A stretch of DNA of 13,332 nucleotides from an uncultured Victivallaceae bacterium (GTDB taxonomy: Bacteria > Verrucomicrobiota > Lentisphaeria > Victivallales > Victivallaceae), in NCBI GenBank assembly GCA_934663655.1, contig CAKUKT010000037.1, positions 1 to 13,332 of the forward strand. The letters run 5' to 3'. A model generated the notes under the pieces. That model did no database searches. It was not told where the DNA came from and worked only from the letters and a program-made list of their open reading frames with translations. Both the position numbers and the translations under genes were made by a program. Numbering within the stretch: position 1 is the stretch's first letter; every line of letters starts with the position of its first letter. Below are positions 1 to 10,200 of the stretch, piece after piece.

Positions 1-1865
1 GACAGGTGCTGAACATCCTGGTAACCCTTGCCGTAAAACGCTCCGGATTCAACGACGACGAATCCGGCAAAGGGAGGAAATTGTCCGCGCATCGGATGTT
101 CGTCGAATTTTTTGACCAGCATTTCGGCCATTTCGCGGATACTGGCTTCATTATCCGGATTACCGATATTGATGATCTTGCCGGTGCAGATGCCGTTCTT
201 GTTTTCGATGATCCGGAAGAGCGCCTCGACGCCCTCCTTGATGTCCACGAAACAGCGCTTCTGCTCACCACCGTCGATCAGCTGAATCGGCGATCCCTGC
301 ACCAGATTGAGAATCAGCTGGGTGATCGCCCGGGAACTGCCGATACGGGCGCTCGTCAGGCTGTCCAGACGCGGTCCGATCCAGTTGAAGGGCCGGAACA
401 ACGTGAAGTCAAGCTCGCCACGCGCGCCGTAAGCCCAGATCACCCGGTCGAGCAGCTGTTTGCTGGTCGAATAGATCCAGCGCTGCATCCGGATCGGACC
501 GGTAACAAGCTTGGAGTTGTCCTCATCAAACTGCGGGTCTTCACACATCCCATAGACTTCACTGGTCGACGGGAAGAGAATCCGCTTGCGGTATTTCACG
601 CAGTAGCGCACGATCCGGAGGTTCTCCTCGAAGTCGAGTTCGAACACCCGCAGCGGGTTGCGCGTATACTCGATCGGCGTGGCGATGGCGACCAGCGGCA
701 GCACGATATCGCATTTGCGGATGTGGTATTCGATCCATTCGCGGTGAATCGAAATGTCTCCTTCCCGGAAGTTGAATCCGGGACGGCCGATCAGATGATC
801 GATGTAGTTGCTGCGCAGGTCGAGTCCGAACACCTCGTATTCTCCGGAGTCGAGCAGTCGTTCACTCAGATGACTGCCGATGAAGCCGTTCACGCCGAGA
901 ATCAGCACGCTCTTGCGACGATTGCGGTTGCGGAGCCGGACAGGATCGCCGTTGAGCACCATGTTGGTGACGATCCGCGCGTCCGCGGCCAGCTGACTTC
1001 CGGTCTGATAGACGCCGGTGGCCATCTCCCCGGCGAGCACCTTGAGCGCGCCTTCACCGCAGGCGATCACAAACGGATTGGACGAGAGCACCGTTCCGGG
1101 CACAGCGGTTCGTTCGGCGGGAACGACCTCCGAACGCCAGATCAGAAACTTGCGGTCGCCGATGAAACTGAACGCCCCCGGATAGGGACGGCTGACCGCC
1201 CGGACGAGATTGTTGATTTCCGTCGCCGATTTGTTCCAGTCGATCTCGCCGTCGGCCGGTTTGCGTCCGCCGAAAGTGGTGGCTTCAGCTTCATTCTGCG
1301 GGGTTCGTCCGGCGGTTCCGTCCGCAATCTTCGGCAACGTCCGGGCCAGCATCACCCGGGCGGCGGCCACCGCCTTGTCGAAGACCATCCGGGCATTGTC
1401 GTCCGGCAGAATCGCCACTCGTTCCTGATCGATGATATCACCGGCATCGGCGCGTTCGGTCATATAGTGAAGCGTGACCCCGGTTTCGGTCTCACCGTTG
1501 ATGATCGCCCAGTTGATCGGCACCCGGCCGCGGTATTTCGGCAGCAGCGAACCGTGCAGGTTGATCGCGCCGCGCTTCGGAAGTTCGAGCAGCGGCTTTT
1601 TGAGCAGTTCCCGGTAATAGAAGCTGAAAATGTAATCAATATCCATCGCTTTGATCCGGTTCACCCAGACCGGATGGTTCACATCCTCAGGCGCGTAAAC
1701 CGGAATCCCGCGCTCACCGGCAAAGCTCGCCACCGAATCAAACCAGATGTTCTCCTGCGGATTGTCCCGGTGGGTGAATACCGCGCAGATCTCATAACCG
1801 GCGTCGAGCAGCGCCGCGATACCGGCACATCCCATATTGTGATAAGCGAAAACCGCACACTTCAT
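1..1865 (-). CDS. arnA: Bifunctional UDP-L-Ara4N formyltransferase / UDP-glucuronate decarboxylase ArnA, 3' end beyond window
   Basis: ArnA oxidatively decarboxylates UDP-glucuronate to the UDP-4-keto-pentose and N-formylates UDP-4-amino-4-deoxy-L-arabinose. Both are cytoplasmic steps towards L-Ara4N-modified lipid A and resistance to cationic peptides. The visible 621 codons open [13 protein letters not shown], very close to E. coli ArnA. The formyltransferase half (about 1-305) keeps Asn102 and His104 ([13 protein letters not shown]) and Asp140 (ADAGD), with the same numbering as E. coli. The dehydrogenase half starts with a Rossmann GVNGFIG at 324-330 and keeps Ser435-Glu436 (PSTSEVYG) and Tyr465/Lys469 (YSTSK). 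Long stretches around [13 protein letters not shown] are almost identical to the enterobacterial protein. About 40 C-terminal residues lie off the edge. The last visible codons read Val-Gln-His-Leu, where E. coli has Val-Glu-His-Arg619 (see findings). The ATG at 1865 matches the family start; GGGAG lies about 10 bases upstream. It follows recD in the same direction after 61 bp and may have its own promoter. Identity is secure; activity of the decarboxylase half is open. Confidence 0.95.
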   Translation of the reverse strand, partial: MKCAVFAYHNMGCAGIAALLDAGYEICAVFTHRDNPQENIWFDSVASFAGERGIPVYAPEDVNHPVWVNRIKAMDIDYIFSFYYRELLKKPLLELPKRGAINLHGSLLPKYRGRVPINWAIINGETETGVTLHYMTERADAGDIIDQERVAILPDDNARMVFDKAVAAARVMLARTLPKIADGTAGRTPQNEAEATTFGGRKPADGEIDWNKSATEINNLVRAVSRPYPGAFSFIGDRKFLIWRSEVVPAERTAVPGTVLSSNPFVIACGEGALKVLAGEMATGVYQTGSQLAADARIVTNMVLNGDPVRLRNRNRRKSVLILGVNGFIGSHLSERLLDSGEYEVFGLDLRSNYIDHLIGRPGFNFREGDISIHREWIEYHIRKCDIVLPLVAIATPIEYTRNPLRVFELDFEENLRIVRYCVKYRKRILFPSTSEVYGMCEDPQFDEDNSKLVTGPIRMQRWIYSTSKQLLDRVIWAYGARGELDFTLFRPFNWIGPRLDSLTSARIGSSRAITQLILNLVQGSPIQLIDGGEQKRCFVDIKEGVEALFRIIENKNGICTGKIINIGNPDNEASIREMAEMLVKKFDEHPMRGQFPPFAGFVVVESGAFYGKGYQDVQHL

Positions 1866-1926
1866 GTTTGATGAACTCCCTGTTCTACTGGATTGAAAAA
1901 TCAATTAACATGCTAATATACACGTT
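1866..1926 (-). promoter_or_regulatory. AT-rich recD-arnA gap, possible arnA promoter
   Basis: This 61-bp gap is clearly more AT-rich than the genes on either side. Read on the minus strand it contains TATATT (1915-1920) as a possible -10. The best -35 at 17-bp spacing is TGGAAA, inside the end of recD, only 4/6 to consensus. A 5-bp inverted repeat, ATTGA/TCAAT (1892-1905), is too weak to be a terminator. GGGAG before the ATG can serve as the arnA ribosome binding site. The base composition suggests a separate start for arnA, but read-through from recD is equally possible. Confidence 0.3.
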
Positions 1927-3777
1927 TTATCGGAATTTTTCCAGTTGCGCCGACAAAAAGCCGCCGGCTTGCAGATCGACCGCCTGGCGCAACCGTTTCA
2001 TCAGGCCGCCGCATCTCGCGCTGTCCCGCCCGAGCATCGCCGCCGCCATGTCCGGACTGCCCCAGATCACCGCCGATTCCGCAGCCCGGGTGAGCGCGGT
2101 ATAAAAGAGTTCGCGGGACGCGAACTCCGGCAGTTCGCCCGGCAGCACGAAAAGCACCCGCGCGAATCCCGAACCCTGGGATTTGTGGGCGGTTACCGCG
2201 AACGCCGGCGCACAGCGCGGCAGTTCCCGGAGCGGAAACGACCGGCCATCTTCAAAACAGAGCCGCTGGACGCCTCCAGCCAGACGGAGAATCCCGGTGT
2301 CGCCATTGAAAACTTCCGTACGGGCGGAATTTTCCAACACCATCAATGGTGTTCCCGGCGACCACCCGTCCGCGTCTAGTCCGAGCAGTCGGGCGGCCAG
2401 TTCATTGAAGAAATCCACCCCGCGCGGTCCTCCATTGACCGCGCAGATAATCCGGAAATCCCGGAGCAGCCGGAACGCGCGGGCCAGGTCCGCTTCGCTG
2501 CCGGCAGCCAACCGGGGGAGTTCTCCCCATATCGGCAGCAATTCCGCGGCCAACGCCCCGGCGGGATCGCGCGGAAATTCCCGGAAGCTGAAATCGCGCG
2601 AAGTGAGTTCCGGCAGCGCTGCCGCCATTGATCCGGCGGCAGCCACGGGATCGGCTGCGAAATCGATTTCCCGGATTCCGGCAGCGATCCGACTGAGCAC
2701 CGGCGCGCTTCCCGAACGGTAATTGTACCGCAACTCCACCGCCGTGCCACTGAAAAGATTGGCCGCCGCGGCCGCCGGCGGAAACACTCCCAACTCGTTC
2801 CCGAATGCCGCCGCCGTCTCCGGCGTGACCGTCGTACCGGCTACCCGGCAGAGGTCGGAGAATACGCTGCCGGCTTCCACCGGAGCGAGCTGATGTCGAT
2901 CGCCGAGCATCACCAGGCGCGCATCGTCATCGAGCGCTTCGAGCAGCCGCGCCATCAACGGCAGCGGCACCATCGAGGCCTCATCGAGCAGCAGCAACCG
3001 GCACTCCAGCCGGTTGTCGGCACTCCTCCGGAACCGGCCGAAACGGTCGGCTTCCAGCAGCCGATGCAGAGTGAACGCGGGCAGACTCTCCAGACGGCGG
3101 CGAATTTCCGGTTGCACCGCGAATTTCGCCGCGCATTCCCTGACCGCCTCCAGCAGCCGGGTGCGCGCTTTGCCGGTGGGGGCGGCAAGGGTTATTTCCA
3201 GAGCCGGATCACGTTCGAGTTCGAGCGCGAGCAGCGCGGCGGCCACCGTGGTCTTACCGGTACCCGGGCCACCGGTGATCACCGCCAGACGGCGGCGCAG
3301 GGCATTGAAAACCGCCAGCTGTTGGTAATTGACGCCCCCATCCTCACTCCGGTTCTCCAGCGATGCAAAAAGTTTCGGCAGTTGCGACCGGCAGTCAACG
3401 GTCGCCGCCGGATGAAACGGTACGGCGGCCAGCCGACACAGCCGCGCGGCCGTGACCACCTCATAACGCAGGTAACGGGGCAGGTAGAGGCGGCCATCGT
3501 CGATCAGCAGCAGTTTCCCCGCCGCTCCATCCTGAAACCGTCCCGCATCCGGATGGGTGAGCAGCCGCTGCTCCACCTCCGCCGGATCGCCTTCGCCGGC
3601 TTCCGCGAGCGCCAGACAGGTGTCACCGGCACGTATCGCCGCCGAAACCCGGCCTCCCAGAACCGCCGCAAGCGGATCGGCATCCGGCCCCCGCCGGCGC
3701 AGCAGCCGGACGAACTCCTCGTCGATCGCGGCCGATTCCGCAACTCCGCCGCCGGGATTGTTCATGTCGTCATTCAT
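1927..3777 (-). CDS. recD: RecD, exodeoxyribonuclease V alpha subunit (5'-3' helicase)
   Basis: This is the fast 5'-to-3' SF1B helicase motor of RecBCD, which processes double-strand breaks and degrades linear foreign DNA. The 616 aa length is close to E. coli RecD (608). The N-terminal ~150 residues are the RecB-interacting region. The helicase motifs follow in order: Walker A TGGPGTGKTT (about 168-177, Lys175), motif Ia APTGKA (199-204), DEASMV (265-270), GDRHQL (292-297), NYRSG (352-356), TAHKSQGSGF (529-538) and YTALTRA (559-565). All catalytic residues are intact. The chosen ATG at 3777 overlaps the recB stop as ATGA. No strong Shine-Dalgarno sequence precedes it, so translation probably depends on coupling to recB. 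Met5 (3765) is an alternative start with no better ribosome binding site. It is the last recCBD gene, followed by arnA. A lone RecD2-type helicase is unlikely, because RecD2 is longer and not embedded with recB and recC. Confidence 0.95.
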   Translation of the reverse strand: MNDDMNNPGGGVAESAAIDEEFVRLLRRRGPDADPLAAVLGGRVSAAIRAGDTCLALAEAGEGDPAEVEQRLLTHPDAGRFQDGAAGKLLLIDDGRLYLPRYLRYEVVTAARLCRLAAVPFHPAATVDCRSQLPKLFASLENRSEDGGVNYQQLAVFNALRRRLAVITGGPGTGKTTVAAALLALELERDPALEITLAAPTGKARTRLLEAVRECAAKFAVQPEIRRRLESLPAFTLHRLLEADRFGRFRRSADNRLECRLLLLDEASMVPLPLMARLLEALDDDARLVMLGDRHQLAPVEAGSVFSDLCRVAGTTVTPETAAAFGNELGVFPPAAAAANLFSGTAVELRYNYRSGSAPVLSRIAAGIREIDFAADPVAAAGSMAAALPELTSRDFSFREFPRDPAGALAAELLPIWGELPRLAAGSEADLARAFRLLRDFRIICAVNGGPRGVDFFNELAARLLGLDADGWSPGTPLMVLENSARTEVFNGDTGILRLAGGVQRLCFEDGRSFPLRELPRCAPAFAVTAHKSQGSGFARVLFVLPGELPEFASRELFYTALTRAAESAVIWGSPDMAAAMLGRDSARCGGLMKRLRQAVDLQAGGFLSAQLEKFR

Positions 3778-6700
3778 TCGATGATTCCGTTGATTTCCGA
3801 AATTACCTCGAAACGCGGCCGGTCGAAAAACACTCCGTACCCCGGACGTTCCGGCGTGATGCCGCGCAGGAAGAGGTAATAGACTCCGCCGAAATATTGC
3901 CGGTATTCCGCTTCTCCAAAGGAGCTCATTCTCAGCCGGTGACGCAGATATCGCGTCAGCGCCGAACAGTAGATCAGGTATTGCAGAAAATAACAGTCCG
4001 CGCTCATCACCCGCGCCAGCGCCGGCGGTGCATAATTTTCCGGGGCGTCGCCGAGGAAGTTGGTTTTCCAGTCGAGCACGAAAAATTTCCCGTCACGCCG
4101 GAAGAGCAGATCGATGAAACCGGTCATGAAACCGCCACCCTGCCGGGGAGGGGGAGAGATCTCCGGCAGCCGGTATTCCGGATGGCTGCTGACCGCGGCC
4201 AGCAGGTCGCCGGGGAAAAAACCGCGGCGGAGCGCATAACAGAACTCCAGTTCGCTGCGCCGGTCGCGTGGGGAAATCTCCCTCAGCAGTACGCCGCCGG
4301 GCAGCGGGGTGTTCAGGGTATTGAAGATCATTCGTGCGGTCTGTTCAATTCCGGCGGCGTCAAGTCCGGCGGTGGCGCCGGGAATTTCCAGCCGTCGGCT
4401 GATCTCGGTTTCGGAAAGCGCGAAATCATTCTGTTCCATGAAGCGGTGCACGAGATTGCCGAAGCCGGTTCCCCGCAGGCCGGAGGGCGGCGCCGCTTCT
4501 CCGGAGTTCTCCGTATCGTTGGAAAATTCCGCCTCCACCGGAGAGGGTGGCGGCGCGTTGCGAACCAGTTCGGAAAAGGACGAAAAACGCCAGTCATTGC
4601 GGAACATCGGCGGGTTCGGCGGCGGGATGAGGCGATCCGGTTGCGGGCGTGTCAACACCGTCCCGTCGGGCAACGGCGGTTGACGCCGCCAGATCTCCGG
4701 AACTCCGTCGGCAAAGAGCCATTCCAGGGCCGAATCACGCGAACTCCGCCGCGCCGAACTCCAGATCACCACACAGCGCCGGGCGGCCCGGGTCAGCGCA
4801 ACGTAGGCAAGACGCAACTCCTCCTGAAGTTTTTCCCGACGTCTCATTTCCAGATATTCCGGCGCATCGCCGAGGTCGCACACCAGTTCCCCCGCCTGGT
4901 TGTGAAATGCCGGATCGCGTTGCTCGTCCGGAGCGAAACCGAGCGAGAGCGCGATCACCAGCGGATATTCCAGCCCTTTGGCACCGTGAACAGTCAACAG
5001 TCGCACCGCCGGACGATCACTCTCCGGCAGCCGGGGATACCGTTCGCGTCTGGAGTCTGACTTGCTTTCGGCGAGTTCGGTACGGAAAAAGTCGAGCAGC
5101 GACTCCGGCGAACGGGAGTTGCGCGTCGCTTCGGTATGCAGAATGTCTCCGAGCAGCAGCAGATCGGCCAGTCGACGTTCTCCATCCGGCAATGCCGCCA
5201 GACGCGGGCGCAGTTCGAAAAGATCGAGCAGGCGCCCGAACATCGCGATAAATGAGTTCTTGCGCCACAATTCGTTGAGTTCAAAAAATTTCTCCCGCAT
5301 TCTCTCCAGCGTGGCCGCTTCCGCCCCCCCGTCGCGGACCACATCCGCTCCCGTCAGGCCGCCGAAACTGGTGAGCAACGCCGCCGTCGTGGACGCCGGA
5401 TCGGCACAACCGACCACCCCTTCGAGAAAGGTCAGCAGTTCCGGCGCGCTTTCGGAGGCAAACACATTGCCGCTCTTGAGCACCACTGCCGCGATTCCCC
5501 GCCGTTCCAGCAGCTGTTTGAGCGTTTCGCCATCACGCCAGGTTCGCACCAGCACCGCGATCTCCTCCGGACCCACCGCCGGAACCGCGGCGGCAAGCTG
5601 CCCGGCAATATAAGCGGCGCAGAGCTCAAATCCGGTCAGCGCGTCGATGCCCTCCTCGGAACAAATGACCGAAAACGGCGCGTTGTCCGGTGAATCGCCG
5701 CCGGCGAACGTGGTTTTGCGCAGGCTCGGATCGGCGGGTTCCCGGATCTCCGGCAGCGTCAGTTCCGGATCCGCGAAAGCATCGGCGCGGGAGGTGAAAA
5801 TCCGATTGACTGCGGCAATCAGTTCTCCGCAGGCGCGGTAGTTGACGCTGAGCGTGAAGCGACGCGCTTCCGGCACCTCCCGCCGCGCCGCGTAATAGGT
5901 GTGCAGGTCCCCGCCCCGGAAGCCGTAGATCGCCTGCCGCGGGTCCCCCACCAGAAACAGCGTGCCCCCATCGCCGAAAAGCCGCCGGAAAATCGTGTAC
6001 TGCGCCGGGTCGGTATCCTGAAATTCATCGATGATGCCGACCGGAAATTTTTCCCGCAGCAGTCGCGGCAGAACTTCTCCGCCGACCATCGCGTCGCGAA
6101 CCAGCCGGATCAGGTCGTCAAAGGTCAGAATGCCGCCGTCGAGTTTGAACCGTTCAAAACGGCGCCGCACCGATTCCGCCGCCTCCCGCAGCAGGGCGGC
6201 ACGATATTCCGCGACCACCACGCTGAAACGGTCGGCAATTCGGAAAAATGGTTCGGCGGCGCAGGTTGCCGCGAGCGTTTCCGGCGTAACCCGCCGGGAA
6301 CGCCGGGAGTCGAGATGGCGGAAGCTGAACGAAGCGATCAGTTCGATTGTTTGATGATCCGGCGCCGGCACCTCCGAGGCGAATTTCAGCAGCGGCGGCA
6401 GCATCACGCTCTTCAGCTTCGATATACCGTCGCGGGTTCTGCCGTAATCCCCGGTCAGCAGCCCATCCAGCCCGTCGAACATCTCCGGATGAATCGAATT
6501 TCTGAGATCGTCGCTCAACTCCCGGAGTTCAGAAAATATCGCTTCCGAAGTCCGGCCGGGAGGTTCCCCTCCCGCGGTGAAACGCAGCTGCTCACGGGCG
6601 AGCGCCAGCTGAAGATAGCGGCGGAAATCCGCCAGCGGCACAAAACAGTTCCGGCGCAGCTCCGCATCCGCGCCGCCGTAGAAGCTGCCGCGGTAGAAAT

Positions 6701-7238
6701 CGTCGATGAACTGATCGGCCGCTTCTCCTCCCTCCTGGTCGAGTCTGCCGTTCCCGCCTTCGATTCCGGAAAAGGCGTGTTCGGCCAGAATCCGGTTGCA
6801 AAACGAATGAATCGTCCCGACCGGCGCCCGGTCGAAGTCGGCGACGGCTCGTTTCAGCAGCCGCAGCACCACCTGAACTCCGGCGGAGAAGTCCTCCTCA
6901 CTGGTGGCCGCCACTCCCTGCTCGAACAACCGGAGTTCCCGCGGCGCCAGGCGGTAATCGGCGTTCTCGCCGGTTCGCAACCGGCAGACGCGTTCCGGAT
7001 CGGCGGCGGAAGCGGCGGCGGCGACGGCGCGGAACATCCGGCGGATGCGTTCGCGCAGCTCCATGGCGGCGGCTTCCGTGTAGGTGACAACCACAATCGA
7101 GGTTACCGGCAGTTGTCGTTCGAGGACAAAACGCAGCACCAAATTCTCTATATTGTAGGTCTTGCCGGTTCCGGCGGCCGCCTCAATCAGATTGACTCCA
7201 TCGAGCCGGGCGGTGAAAGAATCAAATTCCCGGATCAT
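3774..7238 (-). CDS. recB: RecB, exodeoxyribonuclease V beta subunit (3'-5' helicase and nuclease)
   Basis: RecB carries the slower 3'-to-5' UvrD-like helicase and the only nuclease site of RecBCD, and loads RecA after Chi. From the chosen start it has 1154 aa (E. coli 1180). Helicase motifs: Walker A AAAGTGKT (20-27), motif Ia TYTEAA, IDEFQDTDP (403-411), GDPRQAIYGFRGGD (431-444), NYR (466-468), TVHGAKGLE (749-757) and VALTRA (813-818). A proline-rich linker near 895-922 joins the nuclease domain, where His931, Asp1043 (GFIDLLF), Asp1056 and Lys1058 (LDWKTN), and Gln1086/Tyr1090 match the E. coli site, including the 13-residue spacing between the two aspartates. The end (FGGVYYLFLRG) is also typical. 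The frame is open to an ATG at 7274, but the ATG at 7238 is preferred: it begins MIREFDSF, overlaps the recC stop as ATGA and follows GGGAGG by about 7 bases. Both motor and nuclease look active. Confidence 0.96.
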   Translation of the reverse strand: MIREFDSFTARLDGVNLIEAAAGTGKTYNIENLVLRFVLERQLPVTSIVVVTYTEAAAMELRERIRRMFRAVAAAASAADPERVCRLRTGENADYRLAPRELRLFEQGVAATSEEDFSAGVQVVLRLLKRAVADFDRAPVGTIHSFCNRILAEHAFSGIEGGNGRLDQEGGEAADQFIDDFYRGSFYGGADAELRRNCFVPLADFRRYLQLALAREQLRFTAGGEPPGRTSEAIFSELRELSDDLRNSIHPEMFDGLDGLLTGDYGRTRDGISKLKSVMLPPLLKFASEVPAPDHQTIELIASFSFRHLDSRRSRRVTPETLAATCAAEPFFRIADRFSVVVAEYRAALLREAAESVRRRFERFKLDGGILTFDDLIRLVRDAMVGGEVLPRLLREKFPVGIIDEFQDTDPAQYTIFRRLFGDGGTLFLVGDPRQAIYGFRGGDLHTYYAARREVPEARRFTLSVNYRACGELIAAVNRIFTSRADAFADPELTLPEIREPADPSLRKTTFAGGDSPDNAPFSVICSEEGIDALTGFELCAAYIAGQLAAAVPAVGPEEIAVLVRTWRDGETLKQLLERRGIAAVVLKSGNVFASESAPELLTFLEGVVGCADPASTTAALLTSFGGLTGADVVRDGGAEAATLERMREKFFELNELWRKNSFIAMFGRLLDLFELRPRLAALPDGERRLADLLLLGDILHTEATRNSRSPESLLDFFRTELAESKSDSRRERYPRLPESDRPAVRLLTVHGAKGLEYPLVIALSLGFAPDEQRDPAFHNQAGELVCDLGDAPEYLEMRRREKLQEELRLAYVALTRAARRCVVIWSSARRSSRDSALEWLFADGVPEIWRRQPPLPDGTVLTRPQPDRLIPPPNPPMFRNDWRFSSFSELVRNAPPPSPVEAEFSNDTENSGEAAPPSGLRGTGFGNLVHRFMEQNDFALSETEISRRLEIPGATAGLDAAGIEQTARMIFNTLNTPLPGGVLLREISPRDRRSELEFCYALRRGFFPGDLLAAVSSHPEYRLPEISPPPRQGGGFMTGFIDLLFRRDGKFFVLDWKTNFLGDAPENYAPPALARVMSADCYFLQYLIYCSALTRYLRHRLRMSSFGEAEYRQYFGGVYYLFLRGITPERPGYGVFFDRPRFEVISEINGIIE

Positions 7239-10200
7239 GGCTGAACCTCCCGGATAAACGGCCGGTAGATGCACCGTGCCGTGTCGAGAAATTCTCCGGC
7301 AAAGAGTTCATCGCCGAAATCCTCCACCGAAAAGAAACTTTTCACCTCCGGCAACTGCGCTTCCGGCAGGCGCTCCGTGCCGAAGGGAGGTTGCGTGAAA
7401 GCCTTGATCGCCGCCGCCACCGGATCTCCGGCCGCGGTCACCGCCTGAAATGAACTCTCCGGGAAAAAGGGCAGCGGCGAACTCTGTCCGCGATGGTAGA
7501 GTTCCAGCAGTTCCAGCAGTTCCGAACGGGCATTCTCCACCTCGACCGGTTCGAGCGTTCGGAGCGAAATCCGTCCCCCGCGGCTGATGAAGAGCGCCAG
7601 ACTTGGTTCGCAAAGCGGCGCACCGCGCTGAACCGTCAGCAGCAGATGGCGTAATCGCAGCCGAATCAAACTCGATGGCGTGACATCGTGAAAACGATGG
7701 AAAAATTGCGAACCGGCGTTTTCACTGCCGGTTATCGCCCCGGAAATCAACGTGCCGCCGACCAGCGTCGACAGCACCAGCCGGGTGCCGGAACGGAACT
7801 TCTCCCACACCTCTTCCGGCAATCGAGTGGTTTTCGTCCACTCTTCACGGAAAAGCGCTCCGCCCATTTGACCGCACGGAAGTTTTCTGCCGGCGGCAAG
7901 CCCGCGAAAAAGCGCATCGGGATCGCCGCCGAAAATCGCATTCTCCCGCACCGTTTCCCGGGTCCGGTAATCGAGTTCGAAGGGTTCGGAGTCATCGAGG
8001 GCTCCGCGACGGAACGGCGTTCCGTTCCAGTCGCTGTGGCGGCGCAGGAATGCCCGGCACGGCGAAATGAAAAAGGATTCGACTTCATCAAGCGTCAACT
8101 CCGTCGGCAGCTCCGGTTCCGGCAGTTTCGGACGGCGCGGAGGCAGCGGGAGGTCCCGGTGTCCGGTCAGTGCCGCCGCCGCCGTGAAATTCTCCCGGGA
8201 ATAGGAGAAGTAATCTCCATGCGCCCCGGTAAAATAATCCGGATCAAATGCCTGCAGATGCTGCCGGGTCACCTGAAACCCCATGCCCCGGGTCAGGTAG
8301 TCGATCACCTCTCCAAGTGGCGGCGCCGGTGGCGTCTGCCGCCCGGAAACATCCTGGTTGCCGCTGTAAAAGATCAGCAGCCGCCGCCGCGCCGACAACA
8401 TCGCTTCGAGCAACAGATAGCGATCCTCCGCGGCCCGCGACCGTTCGCCCGGCAGCCGCCGCTTGAGCAGCGTGAAATCGACCGGAATGTCCTGACGCGG
8501 AAATTTCCCCTCCGACAGCCCGAGCAGCGCCACCACCTGCGACGGCACGCTGCGCATCGGCACCAGCGAGCAGAAGGTCAATTTCCCGCGCATGAAACTC
8601 AATCCCCCGAAAACGGTTTCCGCGGCACGTTCGATCTCTTCGATCACGGTTTCCACCGGCAGCGGCGCGGTAAAACCCGCCGCCGCGGCTCCGGCGGCGA
8701 AACCGCCGATTGCCCGATCGAGCAGCTCCCTTTCCCGAGCGTAATCCGAACTCACCGGGAACAGATTGTCGGCGATCTCCCGCAGCAGTTCGCTCCACTG
8801 CTCCGGCGGGCGCGGCGTCCGCAACTGCGAACGCCACTGGAACAACCGCCGCACCAGCGCAATAAAATCACCGAGCAGCAGCGCCTCCTCTCCCTCCGCC
8901 GAACGCGACGGAACCGGATCAAACCCCGGTGCTTCATCACCGGCGGCGTAACCGACGAGCAGCCGGTCAAGACCCTCATTCCAGGAGTATTCGTCAAACT
9001 CCAGCCCGCAGAATTCCCGCCGGGTGGAACCATCCACCCCCCAGCGAATCGCCGCATCGTCGATAAACGCCGCGATCCGCGCCGTCTCCTCTTCACCGAA
9101 ATCGAACCGGGCGCGAACCGGAGATGAAGTGATGATGCTTAAAATTTCGCTGGCGCCGCACCGGCATCTGGCGAGCTTGAGCACCTCGATCAGAGTGGCG
9201 GCGCACCGGCTGACCGCGCCGAGTTTGCGGTCGCTGATCGTGTAGTTGCCGGCAAACGGGCCGGACCCGAATACCGCATCGATGAGTTCGGCATATTCGT
9301 TGATGTCCGGCGCCATCACCAGCATGTCGCGGGGTTCGAGTGAGAGTTCCGCCGCCGCCCGGAGCAGCTGGTCGTGCAGCACCTCGATCTCGCGCCTCGG
9401 CCCGTGGCAGCAGTTAATCCGCAGCGAACGATCATCGGTAAAATCCCTGTCCCCTGCCGCTTCCCCGCTCCGGTCCCGCAAGGTCAGAATGTCCTCCTGA
9501 AATGTCTCCAGCAGCGACGGCTGTTCCGGGTCGCAGTGGACAAACTCCTCCTCGCCCGGCAAGCCGCTGCGACCGATCACATCGAGTGTGTTTTCAAAAA
9601 ATTCCCGTCCCTGGGCGCCGAGTTCCGCGAGCACCGGGTTGCCGGCAAAAGCATCGTCGTCGTCACCGGTATCGTCAAGGCGACCGCGTTCCCGGCGTGA
9701 AAGAACGCCGCTCCAGTATTCAGCACAGGGATTGAGGTAGAAAAGATTGACGTCAATATGGCGGGAAAGCGCATTGAAGAGATGGAGAAAATTTTTTGAC
9801 ATGCTGCTGATGCCGAAAAGGGTGACCCGTTCCGGCAGGAGTTCCGGGCGGGCGGGGGTGCCGCGCAACGCTGCGTCGAAGTAAAATTCCCGGCCGAGAT
9901 GTCCTTCGGACAGCAGTTCCAGATAGAGCCGACGCTGCCAGTTGTCCGCCGGATCGTCGTGGTTCCGGTCCCAGCCGAGCAGCAGTTCCGGACGGAAAAT
10001 CCGGTATTGTTCAAAAAGTTCCGCCACGCACAGCGAGAAGCGGCGCAGCCGGGCTTCGTCGGGCTGCGCCCCGCCTAGGCCGGTGCCCGACAGCTTCAAT
10101 TCCGGAAACGCTTCGGGGTGGTCGCGGAGCAGCCGGTGGATTCGCCAGGCGGTGACCGGGGCGGGAAAGAACGGTGCATCCTCAAAAAATTTTTTCCGCA

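Noticed and set aside
6..1871. 621-codon open frame on the plus strand
   Set aside because: It lies exactly antisense to arnA, whose translation matches a known family throughout with intact motifs. The antisense product has no recognisable motif and is typical of GC-rich codon bias.
7239..7274. RecB starting at 7274
   Set aside because: It would overlap recC by 40 bases and add 12 residues before the conserved N-terminus; the SD-preceded ATGA start at 7238 is preferred.
2893..9127. Long plus-strand frames of about 330-480 codons (2893-3879, 3897-5060, 5901-7244, 7688-9127)
   Set aside because: All are antisense to recD, recB and recC, rich in Arg/Gln/His/Pro, with no family motifs or ribosome binding sites. 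They are shadows of the real genes.
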